This document shows positions 18,721-27,609 of a DNA stretch of 64,000 bases, in pieces. A model generated the notes under the pieces. That model did not search any database and was not told where the DNA came from. It was given only the letters and a program-made list of their open reading frames with translations. Location: positions 1,240,001 to 1,304,000 of the forward strand of contig OZ253444.1 in the NCBI GenBank assembly GCA_965261065.1. The letters are read 5' to 3'. How positions within the stretch are numbered: position 1 is the stretch's first letter; each line of letters opens with the position of its first letter. Position numbers and translations under genes: made by a program. The stretch is from JAKZVK01 sp965261065 (GTDB taxonomy: Bacteria > Acidobacteriota > Terriglobia > Bryobacterales > UBA6623).

Positions 18721-19470
18721 TCAGGTGCAGTCCCTTGGAGTTGGGGCGGAGCTGCTGCGCCGGAAGTTTTGAACGGTTCGCTTATAGCAGGCTTTGTCCG
18801 GCTCCAAGCCGAACTGGTGGTACAACTGCCTCCAGGTGATCTGTAGCGGGCGGGTCAACGCGAAGGTGCGATAGGTGAGCCACAGGTAGAGATCGAGGCC
18901 CAGGGCACAGCGCTTCAGGGCCTTCAGGGTGTTCATGTCGAGCGGCACGGGGTGGCGGATGATCTCGTTGAAGAAATCCCAGCCGAGTTCGATCTTGCTG
19001 TCGCACAGCATCGGCTCGTCGGGCTTGCGCTCGTTCCACCAAAACTCGGTGCGGCTGGCTACAGACGAACTCACACTGGCCTCGCCGTGCTGATCCTCAT
19101 AGATCAACTGGACATGAGCGTTGAAGAGCCGCTTCATCTGGTTGCGGAGCCTCGTCCGCTCTCCCCTGCTGCCACCACCGATCGGAGCCATGCCCAGCTT
19201 CCGCATGAACCCCGAGAGCGACCGGCCTAGAACCAACACACGGCTCTGGGTGCGCACGGCTTCGGTGCACACCCAGGCCAGCAGCAGCCGGGGAATGTTG
19301 CCGTAGGGGAGATTGTTATCGGCTCCCGCGATCATAACTAGCTTGTACGGACCGTTGACGCGCTTGTACTGGTGCCGGTTGCCGGGGTTGCTCCGGGGCA
19401 ACGAGCACAGCGCCATTAGCCGCGCCAGCCGTTCGTCGTCGGTCATGTTCGCCAGAATGGTACAAAGTGG
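18721..19470 (-). pseudogene. repA: Plasmid replication initiator RepA, copy 1, truncated
   Basis: Plasmid RepA_C-type initiator: MALCSLPRSNPGNRHQYKRV, NLPYGNIPRLLLAWVCTEAV, RSRVLVLGRSLSGFMRK-like segments and 'FWWNERKPDEPMLCDSKIEL'. The N-terminus is replaced at about 19470 by a small element with IS1595-type ends; the frame before it is made of that element. At the 3' side, comparison with the copy at 34050-35022 shows an internal deletion and frame change after 'TVQNFRR' (a shifted frame gives NSKGLHLRQSPPLISR). Not functional; evidence that the island contains plasmid DNA. Confidence 0.8.
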
Positions 19471-19523
19471 GGTATCCACTTCATTCAGGTACACCCTAGG
19501 GCTACCTGAGTCAAATGGATACC
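19469..19523. repeat. MITE-like element made of two IS1595-type ends
   Basis: About 55 bp: GGGTATCCACTTCATTCAGG on one side and the complement of GGTATCCATTTGACTCAGGT on the other, meeting at CACCCTAGGGCTA. The arms match the terminal repeats of the 1031-bp IS1595 copies here with a few changes. No internal gene. It sits at the 5' edge of the RepA remnant. Confidence 0.7.
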
Positions 19524-19542
19524 ACACTTGTATTAAATTCAA

Positions 19543-20370
19543 TCAGCTCGCGCGTAGCCTTACTCCCTTTCTCTCTGCTTGGCAGGCCCGACACGTGCGC
19601 GACATTGTATGTGTGCTGATGTCCCTCCGATACCTCTTTGTCAGTGCGAAAAACTCGCCTAGTTCAAACCAGTTTTCTCCGCAACCGATGCACTGTCTCG
19701 TTATACAACGCACCCCTCGTTGTTCCATCCGCCACCGCAGATTCTCAAGTGCCTCCCGCCTGTGGGCACGCCACTCCCTCCAATGGGCACGAGTTTGCCG
19801 AACAAATACTCGATGAAGTTTCTTCATTCGTCGTCGGTAGTGCTCCGAGTCCCTGGCCTCCTGCCACGACAGCTGCAGCTTCAGGCGACGGCGATAGGCG
19901 GTCACCGTCTTCGGGGAAATCTCAAACTTTTCCGCCACCTCAGCACTCGCTAGCTTGCGGCCCTTGGTCTTTAAGAACCTTACAAGCACCGCTTTTTCGG
20001 CGGGAGTAAGCCGGTGTGCAGAGCGTGCAATTTCTCGGCGCCTTGGATTACCAAAGCCTAGACGCCTCATTTGCTGGCCGATGGAGTCCTTGCTACGGCC
20101 GTCCAGCAACCCAAGCCGCGCAATTCCTACGGCGCCGATGCGAAAGTCGTTCACATACTGACGCAGCACTCTAATCTCCTTGGTCGTCCACATCCTTTGG
20201 TTGCGCTTCGGGCTGTGCGGCAAAAGCCCGACGTGTCTTAATCGCTGGCGCTGCTGATTGACAGCCGCTGGGGAACGAGTTCGTATTCGGACGTCCGGTA
20301 GGCGTCTGCCTTGGTTCACCTGGCGAACCAGCGACTCCTTCTCCTCCGGCTTCCACTTGTTGCCCGGCAT
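19543..20370 (-). CDS. Unknown DNA-binding-like protein: helical repeats plus C-terminal zinc ribbon
   Basis: 275 residues with a strong ribosome site (GGGAGGTGAAAGT before the ATG). I do not recognise the family. Visible parts: MPGNKWKPEEKESLVRQV (Myb/SANT-like, residues 1-45), a second such block 'RMWTTKEIRVLRQYVNDFRI' (60-105), a third 'LTPAEKAVLVRFLKTKGRKL' with HTH-like 'ASAEVAEKFEISPKTVTAYR' (125-165), a basic helix 'RQTRAHWREWRAHRREAL', and a metal-site-like end CIGCGENWF...CRACQAE (CxxC-x24-CxxC). Likely a DNA-binding regulator or mobile-element protein. Intact despite its surroundings. Confidence 0.65.
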   Translation of the reverse strand: MPGNKWKPEEKESLVRQVNQGRRLPDVRIRTRSPAAVNQQRQRLRHVGLLPHSPKRNQRMWTTKEIRVLRQYVNDFRIGAVGIARLGLLDGRSKDSIGQQMRRLGFGNPRRREIARSAHRLTPAEKAVLVRFLKTKGRKLASAEVAEKFEISPKTVTAYRRRLKLQLSWQEARDSEHYRRRMKKLHRVFVRQTRAHWREWRAHRREALENLRWRMEQRGVRCITRQCIGCGENWFELGEFFALTKRYRRDISTHTMSRTCRACQAERKGVRLRAS

Positions 20371-20442
20371 ACTTTCACCTCCCTTCCTTGCATCGGGGTT
20401 GCCCCCGCCTCGATCCGGAACGACGCCGGGGCTGAGGGGCGA

Positions 20443-20988
20443 CTAACGTTGCCGGCCCCGCCGCACAGTATCGAGCAATGCGTGAATGGCCGGCCGGTCC
20501 CCTGGCCGGTCGCCGACATGGTGCAGCCGAACGATCCCCTCCGGGTCGACGATCACGTCGCCTCCCAGTTGGCTGACATCGCCACTCGGCATCCGGAGAC
20601 GCCGCCCCCGTAACAGCAGCTTCACATAGACCCACCAAGCCGGCGGTCCGAAAATGCTCCACCAGTGTCCCCGGTTCATGCCATAGGCCTGATATATCTC
20701 CAGCGCACTGTCGATCAGTATTGGCCACGCCAGGCGGGTTTCCCGCGCATAGACCTCGACGACCGGGCCGCTCTGGAAGGTGACGACGACGACCTGGACG
20801 TCGAGTTTCTTCAACTCCCTCTCGTGCCGTCGCAACTGCGACAGATGTTCCCGGCACGGCAGTCAGGCTAGGTGCCTGTGAAACACCAGCAGCAGCCAGT
20901 GTCCGGAGTAGTCCGCGAGCTGGTGCCAGCGGCCCGTGATCTCGGGTAAACGAAACCCGACGGCGGGTTGTCCGCGTTTGGTTTTCAT
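20443..20988 (-). CDS. SelL-related/AhpC-TSA redox protein with in-frame TGA at the active-site Cys position
   Basis: Thioredoxin-fold redox protein. Read from ATG 20988: MKTKRGQPAVGFRLPEITGR, LLLVFHRHLA, TGA (20863-20865, codon 42), LPCREHLSQL, then 'VQVVVVTFQSG', 'RLAWPILIDSALEIYQAYGM', 'GGDVIVDPEGIVRLHHVGDR'. The family motif is RHxxC/UxxCR, so TGA stands exactly at the catalytic Cys or Sec. Downstream GUCGCA-GU-UGCGAC (bases 21-34 after the TGA) can form a hairpin with a G in the loop, inside a GTGCCG/CGGCAC outer pair. Either a selenoprotein or a Cys-to-stop pseudogene; everything else is intact (181 codons). Confidence 0.7.
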
Positions 20989-21096
20989 TTGTCAGCGGCA
21001 GCTTCCTGACCCCCATTATTCTCGGGATCGTCCTCGGTGCAATTCTGTCGGGCCGACTTCTCCCCGGAACAGGGTAGCAAACAGAAAACAAGTAAT

Positions 21097-22761
21097 CCAG
21101 GATTTCCATTTTGGCCCTGGCACGGCCACAGTATACACCCGCTCCGCTCCGAACAGCACGTCCTTTCACGCTGAACCCTGCACATCACCTCTGCTGGTAG
21201 TCGCCAGAGCTGGTTCGACCGCTCACAGTCGTTGATTGAGCGGCTTGAACGGCGCTCCGGCCGACACTGCTCCTTGCGAAACCTTTTGGAGCCAAAAGCT
21301 GTTGATCCTCACTCCGGCAATGCTACCCACTCGGCAGCGGCAGCGCCCAGATCTTGTGCAGCATGTCGCCGAACAGCCGCCGGTTCAGATGTCCCTCCGC
21401 CAATAAGAGCCAGTAATACCGCGCGTGCTTGACCAGCCGACCGCCGGTCTTCATCAACCTGTGTTGCAAGCTCGTCAGCGACCAACTCTTGATTCGCTGC
21501 GGAAGCCCCAGCCGCCGCCAAAGATTGCCCAGGTTGTAGGCCAGCACGCTCAGTTGCAACCGCACTTCGTTGGCCCGAAATCGATGGCACGACAATCGCG
21601 TCCAGTGCGTCGCCTGCTTGCCTTCCTTGATCCACTGTTCCGCCGTGCCGCGCTTGTTGTAGAAGCGCACCACCGAGCGGCTCGGCAAGCTCATGCTCGT
21701 CACGATGAATCCGACGCGCGGGAACAGCTCGCCCTGGTGATGCTCGACCTTAGCGACGATCCGCCTCGCCTGCGACCAACTCTCCGCCTGATAGCGAAAA
21801 CTCTTGTAGCGCACCAAGGGCTTGCGGGAAGGCCTTCCCGGCGGGCGAAACAGGATGTCTTCGATCTCCAGCTCCAAGCTCTTGTTGGCCGGAATGCGAA
21901 TGGCGTACTGTACTCCGCGTTCCTCCGAAGCCTCATAAACTTCCGGCTTCGCAAAGGCCGCATCGCCCCGGAAGGCGACCTGCTTGCCCGCAGCCTGTTG
22001 GCGCTCGATCTCCGGCAACAAGAGCTCATCCCAGTCCTCGGCGCTGTGCACGTTGCCTGGACGCAGCTTGGCAGCGAGGCAATCACCATGACCGTTGAAC
22101 AAAAGCAACGGGTGGTAGCAGACCGACTCGAAGTGTCCGTTGTAGGCACTGCCTTCCTGTTGGCCATGGACCGGACTCTCGGTGGAGTCCAGGTCCAGAA
22201 CGACCCGCTCGGCGTCGTCGAACGCTTCCGCTTGCCCGACCAGCTCTCGGTTCAGCGCCATCAGCCCCAGCAGGTTCTCTTCGCTCGCCAGCATCTCCGT
22301 CTCGAAGCCGTGCAGCGTCGAGGTCAAGGCCGCACCGCGATCCCAGATCTTCTGCGAACCGATCAGCCGAAACGTCGGATCGATCGAAACCCGCTCGGCG
22401 TCGTTGAGGTCCTCGTAGCCGGCGAGTCGGCTGTAAACCGACTGCCGCAACAGATCAGCGAGCGTGAACTGCTTGTTTGTGCCTTGCCGGGAGTCGCTGA
22501 GATGCTCGTCAATCAGTTCTCCGAGACCGAGCCGTTCGTCCAGTTCGCGAACCAAAATCAGGCCACCGTCGGAAGTGACGTGCGATCCCTGGAAATCGAC
22601 TTTGAGAAGTCCATTGAAACTTAGCTGGAATGGCTTGGTTTGTTTTTCACCCATTGGGTGTTGGCCTCCATGGCGTCCTCATCGGGCGCTAGTCCCTATG
22701 AATAAAGACGCTCAAGGCCGCTGGAAGGTCGGGATGTCAAACATCAAATTGAAAATGCGGG
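21097..22761 (-). mobile_element. IS1380-family element, copy B
   Basis: 1665 bp, ends CCAGGATTTCCATTTTGG and (inverted) CCCGCATTTTCAATTTG, with a 5-bp TSD GTAAT at 21092-21096 and 22762-22766. A clean simple insertion. Subfamily B, shared with copies C and D. Confidence 0.93.
21323..22654 (-). CDS. IS1380-family transposase (subfamily B)
   Basis: 443 residues, start MGEKQTKPFQLSFNGLLKVD. Catalytic-region motifs 'VVLDLDSTESPVHGQQEGS' and 'VAFRGDAAFAKPE'. Intact; nearly the same as 31272-32603 and 36299-37630. Confidence 0.92.
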   Translation of the reverse strand: MGEKQTKPFQLSFNGLLKVDFQGSHVTSDGGLILVRELDERLGLGELIDEHLSDSRQGTNKQFTLADLLRQSVYSRLAGYEDLNDAERVSIDPTFRLIGSQKIWDRGAALTSTLHGFETEMLASEENLLGLMALNRELVGQAEAFDDAERVVLDLDSTESPVHGQQEGSAYNGHFESVCYHPLLLFNGHGDCLAAKLRPGNVHSAEDWDELLLPEIERQQAAGKQVAFRGDAAFAKPEVYEASEERGVQYAIRIPANKSLELEIEDILFRPPGRPSRKPLVRYKSFRYQAESWSQARRIVAKVEHHQGELFPRVGFIVTSMSLPSRSVVRFYNKRGTAEQWIKEGKQATHWTRLSCHRFRANEVRLQLSVLAYNLGNLWRRLGLPQRIKSWSLTSLQHRLMKTGGRLVKHARYYWLLLAEGHLNRRLFGDMLHKIWALPLPSG

Positions 22762-22808
22762 GTAATGGTATACGGGTAGCTGCTGCTAGGGATAGTCCAC
22801 TACTGCTC

Positions 22809-22835
22809 GTTTCCCCCGCACACGCGGGGATGGAC
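22809..22835 (+). CRISPR. Solitary repeat resembling a type I-E CRISPR repeat
   Basis: 27 bases starting GTTTCCCCCGCACACGCGG and ending GGATGGAC, with the CCCCGC-ACAC-GCGGGG dyad of type I-E repeats. No second copy is found at the expected 61-base spacing on either side, and no cas gene is in the window. The IS1380 copy B inserted 47 bases upstream. Either the last relic of an array or a chance hairpin. Confidence 0.35.
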
Positions 22836-23039
22836 AGGGCGTCTCAAAAAAGGAGCGTTTGGCGAGACGCTTTCCCAGGGGCCGGTTTCGGGGCCGAAAC
22901 CCCACCGAAATCGGCCTGTTTTGCTGTCTCACAAAACTGTGTATCATACTGCCATCTATGGCAGTCAAAAAGAAGACGGTTCAACGCAGCCTGGACCTAA
23001 CTGGAAATGCGGAAGGAGCCATGACCAAGTATTGGGCGT

Positions 23040-24070
23040 GCCTGGTATCCACTTGACTCAGGTGACCCCAACATCTTGTAGTTGGGCTCACAGCGTCTTA
23101 GCGTCCCAATCGGCGACGATCGAGCGGTACGGCGTCGGCTCCACCGCCATGGCCTGCTGCACAAGGCGGTAGAAGAGCTTGCCCCGACTGCGTGATCTGC
23201 GCCGATTGAAGCGGAACACGAACTCGTCGAGATAGTAGTCCAGATGCTCGTGGCTGACCGCCCCCTGATGCGTGCCCAGCATCCAGCGCTTGAGTAGCGA
23301 GATCGCCAAGTGCACCCTCGGCAGTAGCTGCGAGGCCTGCTCGCGGCGGTTGTTAATCGAGATGATACGACGCTGGTAGTCCTTCTTCTTGAGCGGATCG
23401 TAGCCCGACCAGTTGTCGGTAACAACCACGCTGCCCGGCTCGACCGACTCCTCGACGAAGGGCATCAAACTGGCCGCCGAGGCGTTCTGAACGCGCTGCA
23501 TGCGGATGCGCCCCAGCCCGGTGCCTCTCTCTTCCGCGGCGACTGCAATCAACGCTTTACGCTCGGTCTGCCGGCCGATTACCCCTTCTTCTTCAGCGCC
23601 CCAGTAGGTCTCATCGACCTCGACGAGGCCCGTCAATCGCTCCCGCCCCGGGCGCACCATCGCTCGCCTCAGCTTGTGCATCCAAGGCCAGGCGGTTTGG
23701 TAACTGCCCAGTCTCAGAACGCGCTGTAGACCCAGGGCGCTGGCCCCATTCTTCTGCGTGGTGATGGTCCACATCGCCCGGAACCACAGCCGCAGCGGCT
23801 TGCGTGTGTCTTGAAAGATCGTGCCGGCGGTGACGGAGGTTTGCCGCCCGCAGCGAGCGCATTCGAACCACACTTTGCGCACCGGCCAAGCGCGCTCATG
23901 CCCACACCTTGGACAGCGGAAACCCTCTGGCCAGCGCAAGGCGAACAGATAGTCGCGGCAAGCCTCCTCGCTCGCAAAGCGAGACTCGAATTCGAGTTGG
24001 TCGCGCTGGTAATCCTCCACCAGGCCCTACACTACATCTTGGGGTCACCTGAGTCAAGTGGATACCCAGC
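23040..24070 (-). mobile_element. IS1595-family element, copy 2
   Basis: 1031 bp, same ends as copy 1; 8-bp TSD TTGGGCGT at 23032-23039 and 24071-24078. Confidence 0.93.
23088..24020 (-). CDS. IS1595-family transposase, copy 2
   Basis: 310 residues, intact, differing from copy 1 at a few positions (VLRLGSYQTAWPW against VLGLGSYQTAWTW). Same zinc ribbon and DDE motifs. Confidence 0.92.
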   Translation of the reverse strand: MEDYQRDQLEFESRFASEEACRDYLFALRWPEGFRCPRCGHERAWPVRKVWFECARCGRQTSVTAGTIFQDTRKPLRLWFRAMWTITTQKNGASALGLQRVLRLGSYQTAWPWMHKLRRAMVRPGRERLTGLVEVDETYWGAEEEGVIGRQTERKALIAVAAEERGTGLGRIRMQRVQNASAASLMPFVEESVEPGSVVVTDNWSGYDPLKKKDYQRRIISINNRREQASQLLPRVHLAISLLKRWMLGTHQGAVSHEHLDYYLDEFVFRFNRRRSRSRGKLFYRLVQQAMAVEPTPYRSIVADWDAKTL

Positions 24071-24270
24071 TTGGGCGTTTGCACGGGGCGGCGCATGGCG
24101 CAACCCGAAGTCGACCGGAGGCCCCTACGTCTGCGAGCAATGCCGTCTGGACGCCTGTGGCGGAAACGACGCAACCCTCACCATGCAGGCTGTCACAACA
24201 ACCGAGTTGGCACTTGCGGACGTTTGCGCCGACTGCGGGGCGTGGTTGTTGGAGGAACTGGAGGTCAAAG

Positions 24271-24533
24271 ATCGAGCATGACGACCCCCAATATTGGATA
24301 GCACTATTCACGGATGGAGGGAGCCGTTACCTTGCTATCGGGTGGACCCCACACAAGCTCGTTGTGTACATCCTGGACGACGGCAACCCGCGCCCACTGC
24401 GAATGACTTTTCCGGGGCTGTCTCGGTTTCCTGCATGGCTACCCACGTATTTCCCTCTGGGTGCGCTACCGCTCGACCGCGGTTGCCGCAGGAGAAGGAG
24501 CCTCGATGGAAAAGACGGGTATTCGAGAGCCCC
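24271..24533 (+). CDS. Possible small gene or fragment
   Basis: A frame overlapping the end of the 91-residue gene reads IEHDDPQYWIALFTDGGSRY, LAIGWTPHKLVVYILDDG and FPAWLPTYFPLGALPL. The composition is protein-like, but no good start is visible and the tail becomes arginine-rich. It may be a coupled downstream gene with a lesion; unrecognised. Confidence 0.3.
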
Positions 24534-25022
24534 TCAATTCACCCATCCCGCACCCTGTCCCGCTCGACTCTGCGCCCGGTCCAGCACCGACCACGAGAGG
24601 CATCTTACAAAATCTTCCAGCCACTCCATCGCCGGGGAACCCGCAAGCAGTGCAGGTTCGAGAAGGACGCCCAGCCAGAGAGTCCTGGGAGGACTCTCCA
24701 ACTGTGTCTCGATCTTGAGATTCAGAAAATCGGCGCGGGCGTGCAAGGCGATCCACAGACCCTGCGAGCAGTCCACCCCCAGTCCAACCCCGAAGGTCAC
24801 GAGGGAAACGCCGTCCGCATCAAGCACCTGGAAGCAGGGGCAGCGGCCCCCCGGCTCGAAAACGTCACAGCGATAAGCGGCTTGGCCGGGGATCGGGAAC
24901 TCCGACTTCTGAATCAGGACAGACAGAAGATCAATTGCCTCCTGACTCACTTCTGAACGCGGACTGCGCCGCCTGTGATTCATATTCAGCGTGATGTGAA
25001 GCAGGCTCTGTTCAACCATCAA
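24534..25022 (-). CDS. Hypothetical protein, 162 residues
   Basis: Begins MMVEQSLLHITLNMNHRRRS; central part 'QSEFPIPGQAAYRCDVFEPG'-like (exact: QKSEFPIPGQAAYRCDVFEP) and 'RCPCFQVLDADGVSLVTFGV', ending RAGQGAGWVN. Soluble, no signal or membrane segment. No family recognised. Composition and length support a real gene. Confidence 0.5.
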   Translation of the reverse strand: MMVEQSLLHITLNMNHRRRSPRSEVSQEAIDLLSVLIQKSEFPIPGQAAYRCDVFEPGGRCPCFQVLDADGVSLVTFGVGLGVDCSQGLWIALHARADFLNLKIETQLESPPRTLWLGVLLEPALLAGSPAMEWLEDFVRCLSWSVLDRAQSRAGQGAGWVN

Positions 25023-25364
25023 AACTTGTCAACCTCCCTTGTTGAAGGATTGGAGAGCGGCGGGGACCGGCCCCCATCCACGATTTTCGCAAGGCCTGTC
25101 ATGGATGTGTTGCAACTTTCAAAAAGCGGCAGGGAAGCGATTGGTCGGGTCGACCGGGCGACGTCTCATGCAGCCACCCCGAACAGCTTGTTGATGAACT
25201 GAATCTGTCGCCGAACATCCGAACCGCTCAGCCGCCGCGCCTGCCCCTTCCGGATCATGTGTATTGCCTCGTATCCCTGGATCGTTCGCCTTGCCGCGTG
25301 GAATGCACGAAAGCCCTGCTTGGCCTTCACTCGTCGTTTGATCGCTCGATGATCCTGCTCCAAG

Positions 25365-27030
25365 CCAGGATTTCCATTTTGGCCCTGGCACGGTCACAGG
25401 ATACACCCCCGCTGCGCCGAATACCACGTCTTTTCGCGCTGAACCCTGCACATCACCTCCGCCGGTAGGCGCCAGGGCTCGTCCGTCCGCTCACAGACGT
25501 TGATTGAGCGGACTGAACGGCGCTCCGGCCGACACTGCTCCCTGCGAAACCTTTTTGGAGCCAAAAACTGTTGATCCTCGCCCGGGCAACGCTACCCACC
25601 CGGCACAGGCAGCGCCCAGATCCTATGCAGCATGTCACCGAACAGCCGCCGGTTCAGATGCCCCTCCGCCAGCAGCAACCAGTAGTAGCGAGCATGCTTG
25701 ACCAGCCGACCGCCGGTCTTCATCAACCTGTGTTGCAAACTCGTTAGCGACCAGCTTTTGATTCGCTGCGGCAACCCTAGCCGCCGCCACAGGTTGCCCA
25801 GGTTGTAGGCCAGCACGCTGAGTTGCAGCCGTACCTCGTTGGCTCGGAAGCGGTGACACGACAAGCGGGTCCAGTGCGTGGCCTGTTTGCCTTCTTTGAT
25901 CCACTGCTCCGCCGTGCCGCGCTTGTTGTAGAACCGCACGACCGAGCGGCTCGGCAAGCTCATGCTCGTCACGACAAATCCGACGCGCGGGAATAGTTCG
26001 CCCTGGTGATGCTCGACCTTGGCGACAACTCGCCTTGCCTTCGACCAGCTCTCGGCCTGATAGCGAAAACTCTTGTAGCGCACTAGGGGCTTGGCGTTCG
26101 GCCTGCCCGGTGGCCGAAACAGGATGTCCTCGATCTCCAGCTCCAGGCTCTTGTTCGCCGGGATGCGAATCACGTAGTCCACGCCGCGCTCCTCCATCGC
26201 CTCGTAGATCTCGGGCTTGGCGAAGGCGGCGTCGGCGCGGAACGTCACCTGTTTGCCCTCCGCCTGTTGTCGTTCGATCTCCGGCAGTAGCAGCTCGTCC
26301 CAGTCCTCGGCGCTGTGCACGTTGCCGGGACGCAGCTTCGCGCCTAGGCAGTCGCCGTGCTGGTTGAACAGCAACAGCGGGTGATAGCAGAGGGACTCAA
26401 AATGGCCGTTGTAGGCACTGCCTTCCTGTTGGCCGTGGACGGGGCTCTCCGTGGAGTCCATGTCGAGCACCACGCGGTCTGAACCGTCGGGAGCTTCGGC
26501 TTGCGCGACCAGCTCCCGGTTCACTGCCATCAGCCCCAGCAAGTTCTCTTCGCTCGCCAGCATCTCCGTCTCGAAGCCATGCAGCGTCGAGGTCAAGGCT
26601 GCTCCGCGATCCCAGTTCCTCTTCGAGCCGATCAAGCGAAAGGTCGGATCGGCGGATACTCGAACGGCGTCATTGAGGTCCTCGTAGCCAGCGAGTCGGC
26701 TGTAGACCGACTGCCGCAGCAGATCGGCCAGCGCGAACTTCTTGTTCAAGCCTTGTCGCGAGTCGCTGAGATGCTCGTCGATCAGCTGGCCGAGTCCGAG
26801 TCGTTCATCCAGTTCGCGAACGAGAATCAGACCGCCATCCGAGGTGACTCGCGATCCTTGGAAATCGACTTTGAGAAATCCATTGAACGTGAGCTGAAAC
26901 GGCTTGTTTTCTTTTTCACCCATCGGGTGTTGACCTCCATGGCGTCCTTATCGGGCTCTAGCCCCTATCAATAAAGACGCTGAAGGTCGCTGGATGGTCT
27001 GAAGCTTATACATCAAATTGAAAATGCGGG
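25365..27030 (-). mobile_element. IS1380-family element, copy A2
   Basis: 1666 bp, apparently identical to copy A1; 5-bp TSD CCAAG at 25360-25364 and 27031-27035. A simple insertion into the IS6 relic. Confidence 0.93.
25592..26923 (-). CDS. IS1380-family transposase (subfamily A), second copy
   Basis: 443 residues, identical by eye to 12367-13698. Intact. Confidence 0.92.
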   Translation of the reverse strand: MGEKENKPFQLTFNGFLKVDFQGSRVTSDGGLILVRELDERLGLGQLIDEHLSDSRQGLNKKFALADLLRQSVYSRLAGYEDLNDAVRVSADPTFRLIGSKRNWDRGAALTSTLHGFETEMLASEENLLGLMAVNRELVAQAEAPDGSDRVVLDMDSTESPVHGQQEGSAYNGHFESLCYHPLLLFNQHGDCLGAKLRPGNVHSAEDWDELLLPEIERQQAEGKQVTFRADAAFAKPEIYEAMEERGVDYVIRIPANKSLELEIEDILFRPPGRPNAKPLVRYKSFRYQAESWSKARRVVAKVEHHQGELFPRVGFVVTSMSLPSRSVVRFYNKRGTAEQWIKEGKQATHWTRLSCHRFRANEVRLQLSVLAYNLGNLWRRLGLPQRIKSWSLTSLQHRLMKTGGRLVKHARYYWLLLAEGHLNRRLFGDMLHRIWALPVPGG

Positions 27031-27267
27031 CCAAGATGTTGTTCAAGTACCGGATAGGCCGGTGGCGGCAGCGGCGGCGCAGGATTCCTTCCTTTTTCAC
27101 TCCTGAAATCGCCGAGCCGTAAAGGCGTGCCTGGTCGGTGTTGATGACGCGGGACTGTGAATGCGACGGATCGCTGAGAGCCTTGCGAAACAGCCGTTTG
27201 GCAGCCGCGGCATCGCGCGACCCCGAGAGCACGAAGTCGATCGTGCCCCGGTGGAATCGATGGCTCC

Positions 27268-27549
27268 CGCTCTGCGGTGTCGGCGGGGCCAACGGACGGC
27301 TCATGGGCGCAGCGTGAGACGGCTCTTGAGAGGATTCGCCAGGTCGGGCTACGAGAGTGGCAGAAGGAGTCGGGCTACCGACAGCAGGCGCGCGTTGAAA
27401 ACAGCTTCTTCCGATACAAGTCCGTACTCGGAGGCGGATTGAAGGCGAGGCACGGCAAGGCACAAAGGAGAGAAGTTGCGATCGGGTGTCACATCCTCAA
27501 CCGGATGGCCGAGCTGGGTAGGTCGAAATCCTGCGCTGTGGTGTCCTGA
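27268..27549 (+). pseudogene. IS5-type transposase, C-terminal fragment
   Basis: Reads WAQRETALERIRQVGLREWQ, KESGYRQQARVENSFFRYKS, VLGGGLKARHGKAQRREVAI and HILNRMAELG: the Y-(2)-R..E region and C-terminus of DDE_Tnp_1 IS5-like transposases. The 5' part is absent. Confidence 0.8.
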
Positions 27550-27609
27550 GCGAGAAGTTGGAAAAGCGCCCCCACTTGCGCCGCAGTTGAATCATGCAAC
27601 AGCGCCTCT

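Larger units (their letters stand above)
22958..24281 (+). pseudogene. 91-residue Cys-containing protein, interrupted by IS1595 copy 2
   Basis: Removing the IS (23040-24070) and one TSD restores a clean frame: MAVKKKTVQRSLDLTGNAEG, AMTKYWAFARGGAWRNP, then PYVCEQCRLDACGG and ADVCADCGAWLLEELEVKDR. Two CxxC pairs (CEQC, CADC) suggest a zinc-ribbon. No family recognised. The insertion is in codon 27, so the present gene makes at most a 32-residue chimera. Confidence 0.75.
25166..27262 (-). pseudogene. IS6-family transposase remnant, interrupted by IS1380 copy A2
   Basis: Outside the IS1380 copy the minus strand reads GTIDFVLSGSRDAAAAKRLF, RKALSDPSHSQSRVINTDQA and RYLNNIL (27262-27031), then EQDHRAIKRRVKAKQGFRAF and GYEAIHMIRKGQARRLSG (25364-25166). 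This is the C-terminal two thirds of an IS6 (IS26/IS240-type) DDE transposase. Joining across the CCAAG duplication restores YLNNILEQDHRAIKRR. The N-terminus is missing; at about 27262 the sequence changes to an IS5-type relic on the other strand. Confidence 0.85.

Noticed and set aside
21425..22624. 399-codon frames antisense to IS1380 transposases (also 31302-32501 and 36401-37600)
   Set aside because: Shadows of the transposase gene in a GC-rich element; no start signals or known domain.
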